From Chitinophagaceae bacterium (GTDB lineage Bacteria; Bacteroidota; Bacteroidia; Chitinophagales; Chitinophagaceae), in assembly GCA_004173355.1 (NCBI GenBank), contig SEAD01000027.1, positions 1 to 42,515 on the forward strand: a DNA stretch of 42,515 bases, in the 5' to 3' direction. Each line of letters begins with the position of its first letter. Position 1 is the stretch's first letter. The translations under genes were made by a program, and so were the position numbers. The notes below the pieces were generated by a model. That model was not told the origin of the DNA, did not search any database, and saw only the letters and a list, made by a program, of their open reading frames with translations. Positions 17,194 to 25,861 of the stretch are shown piece after piece.

Positions 17194-18690
17194 ATGAACG
17201 GAACGATGTTACAATTTTTTCACTGGTACCTCCCTTCTGATGGTACATTCTGGAACCATACCACCGAAGCTGTCGAATACCTGAAGGGGCTAGGCGTTAA
17301 TTCTGTCTGGTTGCCCCCGGCTTACAAGGCAAAAGATGGAGCGGACTCCCCGGGCTATGACACTTACGATATCTGGGACCTTGGCGAATTTGACCAGAAA
17401 GGTTCGGTCCGCACCAAATACGGCACGAAGGAAGAATATATCAAAGCCACAAAAGCACTGCAGGACGCAGGTATACATGTATATGCCGATGTGGTGCTCA
17501 ACCATAAGGGCGGTGCTGACGAGACTGAACTGATCAGTGTCCGTCGTGTTGATCCGGAAAACCGCAACGAGTTCACCAGTGAGCCATTTGATATAGAAGC
17601 ATACACCAAATTCACATTCCCGGGGCGCGGGGGAAAATATTCTGATTTTGTATGGAACCATACCTGTTTCAGCGGGGTGGATTTTGCTTCGAACCTCAAC
17701 GAGACGGCCATCTTCAGCATCCTGAATGAGTGGGGTGACGATTGGGAAGATGTAATCGACAACGAAAAAGGCAATTATGATTACCTCATGTTTGCCGATA
17801 TCGAATTTCGCAACCCTGCGGTACGGGAGGAATTGAAAAAATGGGGCGAATGGTTCCTGAATGAAACAAAACCGGATGGATTCCGGCTGGATGCGGTGAA
17901 ACATATGTCACCCAAATTTTACAATGAATGGCTGGATCACCTCCGTTCCATCAAACCCGATCTCTTTGCAGTTGGGGAGTACTGGGCGCCTGGTGACCTG
18001 CAACTCCTGCTCAAATACATTGAAGTAACTGAAGGCCGGATGAGCCTGTTTGACTCGTCACTTCACCACAATTTCCACACCGCATCCAAAGCAGGTAAGG
18101 AATACGACCTCAGCACCATCCTGGATGACAGCCTGGTGCAGGTGCGTCCGGACCTCGCGGTAACCGTGATCGACAATCATGACACCCAGCCGTTGCAATC
18201 ACTTGAGGCGCCCGTCGAAAACTGGTTCAAGCCCCTGGCCTATGCAATCATCCTGCTGCGTGAAGGCGGGTACCCCTGCGTGTTCTATCCGGATTTATAC
18301 GGAGCACATTACACGGACAAAGGGGCTGACGGGAATGACTACGAAATATTCCTCGACAAAGTTGAAAACATTGAACTGCTGATGAAAGCACGGAATGTAT
18401 ATGCCTATGGAATGCAGCGTGACTTCTTTGACCATCCCAATTGTATCGGGTGGACCCGGGAAGGATCGGATGAAAACGAAGCTTCGGGTTGTGCGGTATT
18501 GCTTTCAAATGGCGACGACGGATTCAAGTCAATGGAAATAGGGCAACGGCACGCAGCTAAAGTGTTTGTTGACCTGACCGGCAAAATGCCACAGGAGGTC
18601 ACTATCGATGAAAACGGCTGGGCCGAGTTTCACGTAGCGGCAGGCAGCGTGTCAGTCTGGGTGGAGAAATCACAGAAGGACAAACTTTAA
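17194..18690 (+). CDS. Cytoplasmic-type alpha-amylase, GH13 (subfamily 5-like)
   Basis: Hydrolyses internal alpha-1,4-glucosidic bonds of starch- or glycogen-type glucans. The ATG at 17194 gives 498 residues starting directly at the barrel (MNGTMLQFFHWYLPSDGTFW), with no signal peptide, so it should act in the cytoplasm, like E. coli AmyA. The longer open frame from 17131 starts at a TTG and adds nothing domain-like. Catalytic residues are visible: nucleophile Asp233 in GFRLDAVKH, acid/base Glu262 in AVGEYW, and Asp330 in VIDNHDT. Region I is DVVLNHKGGAD. The C-terminal beta domain ends in VSVWVEKS. No other glycogen or starch genes are adjacent. A possible TAGATTTT box lies at 17160-17167. 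Confidence 0.93.
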   Translation: MNGTMLQFFHWYLPSDGTFWNHTTEAVEYLKGLGVNSVWLPPAYKAKDGADSPGYDTYDIWDLGEFDQKGSVRTKYGTKEEYIKATKALQDAGIHVYADVVLNHKGGADETELISVRRVDPENRNEFTSEPFDIEAYTKFTFPGRGGKYSDFVWNHTCFSGVDFASNLNETAIFSILNEWGDDWEDVIDNEKGNYDYLMFADIEFRNPAVREELKKWGEWFLNETKPDGFRLDAVKHMSPKFYNEWLDHLRSIKPDLFAVGEYWAPGDLQLLLKYIEVTEGRMSLFDSSLHHNFHTASKAGKEYDLSTILDDSLVQVRPDLAVTVIDNHDTQPLQSLEAPVENWFKPLAYAIILLREGGYPCVFYPDLYGAHYTDKGADGNDYEIFLDKVENIELLMKARNVYAYGMQRDFFDHPNCIGWTREGSDENEASGCAVLLSNGDDGFKSMEIGQRHAAKVFVDLTGKMPQEVTIDENGWAEFHVAAGSVSVWVEKSQKDKL

Positions 18691-18730
18691 TCCCGGTACA
18701 ATTTTCGGATTGATACCTGAAACAGATTAT

Positions 18731-19174
18731 ATGAAAGTACTACACAACATACTGGGTGGACTGGCCGGCGCCGTGGCCCTGAACATTGTACATGAGGTGG
18801 CAAAAAGAATCAGTAATGACGCCCCGCATATTGACGCAGTGGGTAAAGAGGCAATGGCCGAAACGATAGAATTTGCAGGTCACGAAGCGCCCCAGGGCAA
18901 TAGCCTCACAGCGGTAACCCTTGCATCCGATATCGCATCCAATGCTGCGTTTTATTCATTGATAGGTCTTGGTAAAGAAAGCAACCTCGTACCAAGGGGA
19001 GCCATTTACGGACTTGCAGTGGGACTGACAACCCTCGGCGGGGCCAGTGTTTTACCACTTGACGATGCACCCCTGACAAAAACAACCGCCACAAAAATCA
19101 TGACGGTTGGATGGTATGTTATCGGCGGCATCGTGGCCGGTGCATTGATCAGCAGGTTGCGGGAGGAGTACTAG
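18731..19174 (+). CDS. Small membrane protein of unknown function
   Basis: About 147 residues from the ATG at 18731; a TTG 21 bp upstream is less likely. It has glycine/alanine-rich hydrophobic segments at the N-terminus (NILGGLAGAVALNIVHEVA), in the middle (NAAFYSLIGLG, RGAIYGLAVGLTTLGGASVL) and near the C-terminus (VGWYVIGGIVAGALISRLRE). This gives about four helices and no catalytic motif. It follows the amylase gene by 40 bp on the same strand and may be cotranscribed. Its stop codon abuts the stop of the M28 peptidase gene with no spacer. Confidence 0.7.
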   Translation: MKVLHNILGGLAGAVALNIVHEVAKRISNDAPHIDAVGKEAMAETIEFAGHEAPQGNSLTAVTLASDIASNAAFYSLIGLGKESNLVPRGAIYGLAVGLTTLGGASVLPLDDAPLTKTTATKIMTVGWYVIGGIVAGALISRLREEY

Positions 19175-20641
19175 TCAGCGTTCGAGTTTAAATCCGGGTA
19201 ACACTGCCGGTCGCTTTGGTGCATTGGCTACTTTCCATCCGGTGCGGTACATCCAGTCAGCAAACTTTTTTATTTTCCCGTAGTCCAGCACTTTTGGTTC
19301 ATCCATGGGTGTATGGTAAATGGGATGCAGCATGCTTGAATAAAATACGGCAGGGATTCCCGCGCGCGCGTATGGCAGGTGATCGCTTCGGAAGTACCAG
19401 CCTTCCACGTGGTCAGTTTTATCCCACAACGTGTCAAGTTTGAATGCCACACCCTCACGGTTGGCATCCAGCGCCATTTTTACAAGATCGGGAGAATTCA
19501 GGTGCGGTGGCTGCACACCCATGAGCACGGCACTGTCAATATTGTTGTAACCGATCATATCCCCGTTCAGCACCGCTACAATGGAAGACTGGTCTACGGT
19601 AGGCCTGGCTGCAAAATACCGTGAACCCAGCAGGCCGCGTTCTTCAGCACCATGGAACACAAACAGCACAGATCGTTTGGCCGGTGCTTTTTTGAATGCC
19701 CGTGCAATGGCCAGCATGGCACCACTCACACTTGCATTATCATCCGCACCATTGTAAATCGAATCATTTCCATAGGGAGCACGGATTCCATCATGGTCGT
19801 TGTGACCGCTGTACAGCAGGTATTCTTTTTTCAATACCGGATCCGTGCCTTCCACTTTCCCAACAATATTTACCGATGGGTAAGAGAAGTGCTCGAGCAG
19901 GAGGTTGATTTCAATGACCGGATTATTTTTAAGCGATGCCGCGTCTTTTGCATGGACCCAGATTGCCGGTACGCGCGAAGCGATATTCACATTCGGACCA
20001 CCGTCAATATCATAACTGCCACGTGTCAGAGCCGGCAAAACGGCAGGCCAGCTTTTTTCCCCCATTTCATCGGCGATGAATATAATGCCAACTGCGCCTC
20101 GTGCGACAAGATTGCTGGCATATTTGCGGACGACATAAGAAGGGTATCGTCTTTCAGGGAGGCTTACTGCGAGATCAATTGAATCGCGGGACACCTCCAC
20201 TGCTACCACTTTGCCTTTCAGGTCGAGCGCATCCAGTTCCGCACGGCTCGCCTTACCTGCAAAAACCACCTGGGCGGATACATTTGCAGGGGCGGTAAAT
20301 GCAGGCAACACCTCCTGCCAGAGTGTGAATGAGCGCGTGCCGATTTTCACCGAACTCGCTGCGGATATGCGGTTGCGCCAGAGGTTGAAGTACTGGAAGT
20401 AAGTACCGTCGTCACCTGCCGGACTGATGCCTGCTTTCCGCAATTCGTCTGCCCACCACATGGCGGCTTTCAGCTCATCGAGGGTGCCTGCTTCGCGGCC
20501 GAGGAAATGGTCATCGGCCAGGGCATAAACATCCCTCTTTATATCAGTTTCCTTTATTGCAGAAAATGCGGGAGGGTTTGTCTGGGCGACACCGGTCAGG
20601 GACAGGATAAGGAAAGGGATCAACAGGAATCTCGGACGCAT
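19175..20641 (-). CDS. Secreted M28 family zinc peptidase with PA-like domain
   Basis: A 488-residue exopeptidase with signal peptide MRPRFLLIPFLILSLTGVAQ. A PA-like insert spans about residues 120-245. The M28 catalytic domain follows, with the metal/catalytic set His280-x-Asp282 (YSGHNDHDG), Asp300/Asp301 (GADDNASVSG), Glu333/Glu334 (HGAEERG), Asp361 (NGDMIG) and His443 (YHTPMDE). All expected ligands are present, so it should be active outside the cytoplasm as an aminopeptidase or carboxypeptidase. It is tail to tail with the small membrane protein gene and monocistronic. Confidence 0.92.
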   Translation of the reverse strand: MRPRFLLIPFLILSLTGVAQTNPPAFSAIKETDIKRDVYALADDHFLGREAGTLDELKAAMWWADELRKAGISPAGDDGTYFQYFNLWRNRISAASSVKIGTRSFTLWQEVLPAFTAPANVSAQVVFAGKASRAELDALDLKGKVVAVEVSRDSIDLAVSLPERRYPSYVVRKYASNLVARGAVGIIFIADEMGEKSWPAVLPALTRGSYDIDGGPNVNIASRVPAIWVHAKDAASLKNNPVIEINLLLEHFSYPSVNIVGKVEGTDPVLKKEYLLYSGHNDHDGIRAPYGNDSIYNGADDNASVSGAMLAIARAFKKAPAKRSVLFVFHGAEERGLLGSRYFAARPTVDQSSIVAVLNGDMIGYNNIDSAVLMGVQPPHLNSPDLVKMALDANREGVAFKLDTLWDKTDHVEGWYFRSDHLPYARAGIPAVFYSSMLHPIYHTPMDEPKVLDYGKIKKFADWMYRTGWKVANAPKRPAVLPGFKLER

Positions 20642-20820
20642 ACGATTGATTTGGGTTCGCCGGAAGTTAACGCTTTTAAGATTCCGGGATCTGGTCGATA
20701 GATTTTACCCGTTGGTCTATATTGGGATTTGTCTACTGCGCTTCGCTTCTAGATTTGAACTGGCAATGACCCCACTCCCTGGGTACATGAGTTTCATAAG
20801 CAGTTAGTTTTTGGTTAACG

Positions 20821-20851
20821 GCCCCGATGTCTATCGGGGCTTCTTTTTTTT
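20821..20851 (+). terminator. Strong rho-independent terminator on the plus strand with no annotated upstream gene
   Basis: GCCCCGAT (20821-20828) pairs perfectly with ATCGGGGC (20833-20840) across a 4-nt loop, followed by TTCTTTTTTTT. The T-run is only on the plus strand, yet both flanking genes run on the minus strand, so a plus-strand transcript starting in 20642-20820 may end here. Confidence 0.75.
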
Positions 20852-20879
20852 CATGATGACACAACATAAAAAAAATCTT

Positions 20880-22262
20880 TCAGCCTGGCGACCGGATCCA
20901 TTTCAATTGCCCAAGGTTAAGGTAGCTGAGCCGGCCGTGTATATCCAGCCTGAATTCATAACCGACCGAATACGCACCACGGCTGGCGCCTTTAAAATTG
21001 TAGTTACCATCACGGGTCAGCGGATAATCCTGCCCGTAGGGATAGTCAGAATAGAGTTTACCATCACGGAAGCTGATGCGGATGCTATCCGCCCCGCCCT
21101 CGAGCCGGTAGGTCCCGGCAAAATCCTGCAAACCGGGTGCAGGCAATGAATAAACAGGCAATAATAGCTCAGAGAAATAACGGTTAATCCTTCCAAACTC
21201 AAACTCCGAAGTATTGGTGAGGATCACCCAACCGATCTTCACTTCAGGATTATATACTACCACGCAGCGATATCCCAGCATTGCTCCCTCATGCAGGACA
21301 TAAGGATATTCGGGTTTCCATCCGATCCGGAAACTGGCCATCATGGATCGAGAGGCGCTCGAAAGGATTTTTGCAGCAGCCGCCGTGGTATCAAACTGGA
21401 AACTGATAAACCTGGCGAAGTCATTTGCGGAAGCGTACATGCCCCCGGCGTAAAGCGCGCCATTGGATTGGAAGGCGGGTGTGGGAAGAAAAACCCTCAG
21501 GCTGTCATCCCAGAAATATCCCTTTGCAAGTGCGGGCAGTGGCCGCTCATTGTCAAAACCACTGCTGTTCATTCCTAAAGGCTCGAAGATATTTTTACGG
21601 ATGAATGATGCATATTCCATTCCCGCGGCCCGCTCTGCACTGATGCCAAGCATCGCATAACCGAGATTGGAATAGAGCCGGTCGCCGTATGATACCAGTT
21701 TATACGGTGCATATTCTGTACGTATTCCGGGCAGTGATTTCAGCAACTCCTCTTTGGTGGCCGGGGTCAGGTACGCGAATGACCTGCGTTTAAGCAACCA
21801 GTCGTCAATCTGTTTTGCAAACAAAAGGTCTTCATGGGTGTTCCGTGCAAATCCGGCCGTATGCGTAGCGAGCTGCAAGATTGAAATGCCACTTTTTCCC
21901 TTTCGGGAAGACCCGTTTGTAAATTCAGGAAGATAGCGGCTTACATCATCTTCAAGTGAAAGTTTGCCCCGCTCCCTCAATTGCATGGCCATCGTAGCAG
22001 TGAATACTTTACTGACGGAAAGCACTGGAAAACGGTAATCAACTGTGGCCGGGATCTTCTTTTCCTGATCGGCAAAACCCAGCGCCCTGCTGAAGATGAC
22101 ATCATTGCCATGGATGATCGCCACAGCGATACCAGGGGTATGATACCTATCCCGGAACCCGGAGATGCCGGTCTCCAGCTTCCGGACTACAGAATCGGGT
22201 AAGGATTGCGCCGGCGACTGCAGGACCGCAGCCATGAAGAGGAAGAGGATGAATATTCTCAT
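20880..22262 (-). CDS. Beta-lactamase-family (class C-like) serine hydrolase
   Basis: About 460 residues. I use the ATG at 22262 because MRIFILFLFMAAVLQSPAQS is a good signal peptide; an in-frame start ten codons upstream is possible. Penicillin-binding-fold motifs are Ser82-Val-Ser-Lys85 (FPVLSVSKVFTAT), a YSN tyrosine motif (DRLYSNLGYAMLG), and HEGAMLGY as the third HxG element. The C-terminal region (AGTYRLEGGADSIRISFRDG) resembles the lipocalin-like tail of esterase/D-aminopeptidase members. The family covers esterases, D-peptidases and beta-lactamases; resistance cannot be inferred. The gene is divergent from the AraC regulator with about 100 bp between starts. Confidence 0.9.
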   Translation of the reverse strand: MRIFILFLFMAAVLQSPAQSLPDSVVRKLETGISGFRDRYHTPGIAVAIIHGNDVIFSRALGFADQEKKIPATVDYRFPVLSVSKVFTATMAMQLRERGKLSLEDDVSRYLPEFTNGSSRKGKSGISILQLATHTAGFARNTHEDLLFAKQIDDWLLKRRSFAYLTPATKEELLKSLPGIRTEYAPYKLVSYGDRLYSNLGYAMLGISAERAAGMEYASFIRKNIFEPLGMNSSGFDNERPLPALAKGYFWDDSLRVFLPTPAFQSNGALYAGGMYASANDFARFISFQFDTTAAAAKILSSASRSMMASFRIGWKPEYPYVLHEGAMLGYRCVVVYNPEVKIGWVILTNTSEFEFGRINRYFSELLLPVYSLPAPGLQDFAGTYRLEGGADSIRISFRDGKLYSDYPYGQDYPLTRDGNYNFKGASRGAYSVGYEFRLDIHGRLSYLNLGQLKWIRSPG

Positions 22263-22363
22263 ATGGAATAAGACTACGGTTAACCCTTTCAAGTTACGGA
22301 AAGCAGCTTCAGGTACAGTAGAAAAAAAGCAGGTACATTTGCGGGCAATAGTCGCCTGATCAA

Positions 22364-23236
22364 ATGAAACCCCAGTTCCTTAAAGTACCCGCCGGACCGG
22401 CCAGCTCCTTCTCAGTGAGGCAGGACAGGGTGCCATTTGTGAATAATCACCTGCATTACCATCCCGAGCTGGAGCTGATCTACATCAAAGAAGGTTTTGG
22501 TACACAACTCGTGGGTGATCATATCGACACGTTTTCGGCGGGTGATGTATTCCTGCTTGGACAGAATCTTCCGCATCTCTGGAGTTTTGACGAGATTTTT
22601 TTCTCAGGAACGGCAGTACGACCCAATGTATTTGTGGCACATTTTACAGAGAGCTTCTGGGGTACTGATTTCATGGCCCTGCCGGAAAACCTGCCGCTCC
22701 GCAATGTGTTGGCAAGATCATCCCGCGGCCTGCGGCTGTCTTCAGCTGCAAAAATCCAGGTGGGCAAACTGCTGGAAGAAATGGTTGTTGCAGGTGCTCC
22801 CAGGAAATTATTGTTGCTGCAGGAAGCATTGCTCATCGCTTCGGAAGATAAGGCCGCGAAAAGCCTCGGCTCAATAAACCCTGTGATCCGCCTTGACGAT
22901 ACCGGCAACGACCGGATCAACACGATATACCAGTATGCTTTCGCTAACTACCAGAAAAAAATCAGCACCACCGAAATTGCTGCGGTTGCATGTATGAGCC
23001 CACATTCCTTCTGCAGGTATTTCCGCACGGCTACAAGAAAGACTTTTTCGCAATTTATGATCGAGCTGCGGGTAAGCATGGCCTGCCGCCTGCTGATTGA
23101 TAACCGCCGCACGCTGAAACAGGTTTGTTTCGAAAGCGGCTTCCACAACTTCTCCAGCTTTCATAAGTATTTCAAACTGGTAACTGGTAAGACCCCACTT
23201 GACTACCAACGCCGGTTATTTCCGACCCCCGCCTGA
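22364..23236 (+). CDS. AraC family transcriptional regulator
   Basis: A 290-residue cytoplasmic regulator. An N-terminal cupin-like sensing domain (NNHLHYHPELELIYIKEGFG, then FSAGDVFLLGQNLPHLW) is followed by a C-terminal AraC double HTH from about residue 185. Landmarks are KISTTEIAAVACMSPHSFCR, then YFRTATRKTFSQFMIELRV, and the second helix pair QVCFESGFHNFSSFHKYFK with KTPLDYQR. Such proteins usually control sugar-use genes. Candidates are the divergent serine hydrolase gene or the GH89 gene whose remnant lies immediately downstream; loss of that gene would leave this regulator orphaned. Confidence 0.93.
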   Translation: MKPQFLKVPAGPASSFSVRQDRVPFVNNHLHYHPELELIYIKEGFGTQLVGDHIDTFSAGDVFLLGQNLPHLWSFDEIFFSGTAVRPNVFVAHFTESFWGTDFMALPENLPLRNVLARSSRGLRLSSAAKIQVGKLLEEMVVAGAPRKLLLLQEALLIASEDKAAKSLGSINPVIRLDDTGNDRINTIYQYAFANYQKKISTTEIAAVACMSPHSFCRYFRTATRKTFSQFMIELRVSMACRLLIDNRRTLKQVCFESGFHNFSSFHKYFKLVTGKTPLDYQRRLFPTPA

Positions 23237-23249
23237 CAGATGGCAGGGT

Positions 23250-23507
23250 TCAATCAGCGACCAGCGGGCGATACCGCCGATACAGCAGTTGTACTTGCTG
23301 CATCGTATTGCCATGGGGTTGGTCAGGGAATGATGTTCTTGAATTCACCCAGTTCCACTCCCAGTCCCTGATCGTTTGCTCAAACGCTTGCTGGTCAGGC
23401 TTCTTGTGCTTTGCCATGCAATCACGGAGATAGTCAAAATAATAAATCCACCGTTGTTTGTAAAATGAACTTAATAGTCCGGCCCATTGCCTGCATGAAT
23501 AGTCATG
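23250..23507 (-). pseudogene. 3' remnant of a GH89 alpha-N-acetylglucosaminidase gene
   Basis: About 85 codons resembling the extreme C-terminus of NAGLU-type alpha-N-acetylglucosaminidases (family GH89). The pieces are HDYSCRQWAGLLSSFYKQRW, then IYYFDYLRDCMAK, then FEQTIRDWEWNWVN and a short tail ending RYRPLVAD. The full enzyme has about 700 residues; here the catalytic domain is absent. Upstream of about 23507 the frame continues only as unrelated sequence for 12 codons, and the DUF389 gene begins at 23616 on the other strand. It is therefore a deletion remnant. The assignment rests on memory of the family's HDYxxRQWxGLLxxFYxxRW block. Confidence 0.65.
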
Positions 23508-23615
23508 ACATCCGGTTTTTCTGTCACAGGAATATGCAGGCAACGGGAATTAAATGTATGGCCCGTTTGTTTTACCTTCCGGCGATTATGACCTCTCCGT
23601 CCCAAATTGAACACC

Positions 23616-24941
23616 ATGAAGGATCTGATCGCCGCATTGAAAAGATTTATTATCGAAAGGTTCAGCCTTGATGAAGACAAAGCGGAGGAGACCCGCATTG
23701 TCGAATCAGTTGAGAAAAATATCCATTTCAGGGGTACCAACTTATGGACCCTGATATTTGCTATCCTGATCGCCTGTATAGGCCTGAACGTAAACTCGTA
23801 TGCGATGCTGATTGGCGCCATGCTGATTTCGCCGCTGATGGGACCGATCATGGGCATCGGGCTCGGTATAGGAATCCTCGATTTTGATTTGATGAAAAAG
23901 GGGATGAAAAACCTGGTTATTGCAACCATGCTCAGCGTACTCACTTCCTACCTGTATTTTCTTCTAACACCATTGCAGGATACCAACGCTGAACTGCTGG
24001 CCAGGACAACACCTTCTATCTGGGACGTACTTGTAGCATTTTTCGGAGGCATGGCGGGCATTATTGCCGGTACCAGGAAAGAAAAAAGCAACGTGCTTCC
24101 AGGCGTGGCGATTGCCACAGCCCTGCTGCCACCACTTTGCACAGTTGGTTTTGGAATCGCCACCGGCCAGTGGACATTCATACTCGGGGCCTTTTACCTG
24201 TTTTTTGTCAATGGAGTGTTTATCTGTCTCGCAACATTCATTATCGTGCGTTACCTCAAATTCCGCACAAAAGTATTTGCGGACAGGGGCCAGCAAAAAA
24301 GGGTCACCCGCTATATCTGGCTGATATCCGTACTTACCTTGATTCCAAGCGTATTTCTTGCCTTCCGCATTGTGCAAAAAACAATCTTTGAACAGAATGC
24401 CCGCAGGTTTGTCCTGCACGAACTGAATTCAGAAACCACGCAGGTGATCCACCAGTCTTTTCGATATAATGCGGACAAACCAGTGATTGACCTCCTGCTG
24501 CTGGGCGAACAGATGGATGCGACGGCCATCAGTAAACTGAAAAGTAAAATGGGTGCCTACAATCTCGACAGCACATGGCTGGAATTACACCAGGGACTGG
24601 ATGCAAACCGCGAAATAGATCTTGCCCAGATCCGTGCCAGCCTCCTGCAGGATGTCCTGGCAAGTTCGGGGTCGGACAGGGACTCGGCCTCCGGAACATC
24701 AAAAAACCCGATCCGGTCGCAGGACCTGCGTCCCGAACTGAAGGCACTGTATCCTGAAATGAAATCTTACAGCCTCGCTGAATCCGTGATCCGTTCAATG
24801 GATACCACACGACTCGATACGGTAACCCTCTTCATTGGAAACACCGCAAAGCCGTTTAGCGACCCTGAAAAAACGAAACTGCGGGAATGGCTGAAGTATC
24901 GGACCGGCGCGGACTCGGTTGAAGTCCTGCTGCGACCCTGA
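23616..24941 (+). CDS. DUF389 domain membrane protein
   Basis: About 441 residues from the ATG at 23616; the longer frame opens with TTG nine bases earlier. The DUF389 core has the sequence NLWTLIFAILIACIGLNVNS, then AMLIGAMLISPLMGPIMGIG. Further helices are at VIATMLSVLTSYLYFLLTP, VALVAFFGG-type and GVAIATALLPPLCTVGFGIA, then FILGAFYLFFVNGVFICLAT, giving six or more transmembrane segments in the first 260 residues. A soluble C-terminal domain of about 180 residues follows. Function of the family is unknown; transport-like and stress roles have been suggested. No operon partners are evident; the next gene is convergent, 14 bp away. Confidence 0.9.
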   Translation: MKDLIAALKRFIIERFSLDEDKAEETRIVESVEKNIHFRGTNLWTLIFAILIACIGLNVNSYAMLIGAMLISPLMGPIMGIGLGIGILDFDLMKKGMKNLVIATMLSVLTSYLYFLLTPLQDTNAELLARTTPSIWDVLVAFFGGMAGIIAGTRKEKSNVLPGVAIATALLPPLCTVGFGIATGQWTFILGAFYLFFVNGVFICLATFIIVRYLKFRTKVFADRGQQKRVTRYIWLISVLTLIPSVFLAFRIVQKTIFEQNARRFVLHELNSETTQVIHQSFRYNADKPVIDLLLLGEQMDATAISKLKSKMGAYNLDSTWLELHQGLDANREIDLAQIRASLLQDVLASSGSDRDSASGTSKNPIRSQDLRPELKALYPEMKSYSLAESVIRSMDTTRLDTVTLFIGNTAKPFSDPEKTKLREWLKYRTGADSVEVLLRP

Positions 24942-24955
24942 TAAGTTTCTACCTG

Positions 24956-25735
24956 CTAACCCGGATTGATCGCGCGGTCAAGATGCACATAACCCCCATC
25001 GACATGTAACAACTGGCCCGTGGTATGCGAGGATTTTCCCGACAGGAGGAAAACGACGGACTCCGCTATTTCATCAACAGTAGTCATACGATTGCCCAGG
25101 GGGATCTTTGAAGTAATCTCCTTTAACTTTTTCTCCGGATCCGGCATGGTGCTGATCCACCGTTCATATAACGGCGTGTATGATTCAGCCACAATCACCG
25201 CATTGACGCGGATCGCGAATGGGAGCAGCTCAACTGCCCACTCGCGTGTCAGCGCGTTGCGTCCCCCGTTGGCCGCTGCATATGCAGAAGTTCCGCCCTG
25301 GCCGGTCTCAGCGGTTTTAGAACCAATGTTTACAATTGCACCACGGCTCTCCTTCAGGAAGGGCAACGCATGATGCGTAACCAGGTAATAATGCACAAGG
25401 TTTTTATGAAGGGATTCCATGAAACGGTTGTAATCACCTGACTCCAGCCCCACGCCATCATTTTCGCCGGCGTTATTCACCAGCCCGTCAATCCGCCCAT
25501 ACCTGGCAACCACTTCCTGGATCACCCTTTCACAATCCTCCGGAATTGTCAGTTCAGCCACTACCTGGAAACCATTACCGCCGATGGCGGCCAGGGTTTC
25601 GAGATTGTGGGATTTGGTGCGACCAACAATCACGGGTATTGCCCCCTCGCGTGAAAGCGCGTCCACTATGCCTTTCCCGATTCCGCGGGCACCACCTGTA
25701 ACGATTACAACCTTATCTTTCAGCATTAAATCCAT
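24956..25735 (-). CDS. SDR family sugar dehydrogenase, probable L-fucose dehydrogenase (atypical active site)
   Basis: A 259-residue NAD(P)-dependent short-chain dehydrogenase, expected to oxidise L-fucose (or a related 6-deoxy sugar) to its lactone as step one of the non-phosphorylating pathway. The Rossmann motif is TGGARGIG at 13-20, with NNAG at 87-90. The catalytic tetrad aligns as Asn112, Ser139, Tyr152 and position 156, which is Asn (YAAAN) instead of the Lys of YxxxK. The following GGRNALTREWAVELLP matches L-fucose dehydrogenase-like SDRs as I recall them, so the substitution may be a subfamily trait. The gene is divergent from the dehydratase gene (126-bp shared upstream region), consistent with common control. 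The substrate is inferred from neighbours. Confidence 0.82.
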   Translation of the reverse strand: MDLMLKDKVVIVTGGARGIGKGIVDALSREGAIPVIVGRTKSHNLETLAAIGGNGFQVVAELTIPEDCERVIQEVVARYGRIDGLVNNAGENDGVGLESGDYNRFMESLHKNLVHYYLVTHHALPFLKESRGAIVNIGSKTAETGQGGTSAYAAANGGRNALTREWAVELLPFAIRVNAVIVAESYTPLYERWISTMPDPEKKLKEITSKIPLGNRMTTVDEIAESVVFLLSGKSSHTTGQLLHVDGGYVHLDRAINPG

Positions 25736-25861
25736 ACATACCGGTTTTCCCGAAACTAAAACGGAAAAAGGGTTTTACCCCAACCATGCCAAAATAGTTT
25801 ATAAATCGGCCAATCCCGCCCACCGGGGGCAACGGTTAATTGCTTTATTTCGTTACCAGTC

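Noticed and set aside
20880-22262. Antibiotic-resistance beta-lactamase
   Set aside because: The SxxK and YSN motifs are shared by esterases and D-peptidases; sequence alone gives no support for resistance, and the C-terminal tail favours the esterase/peptidase type.
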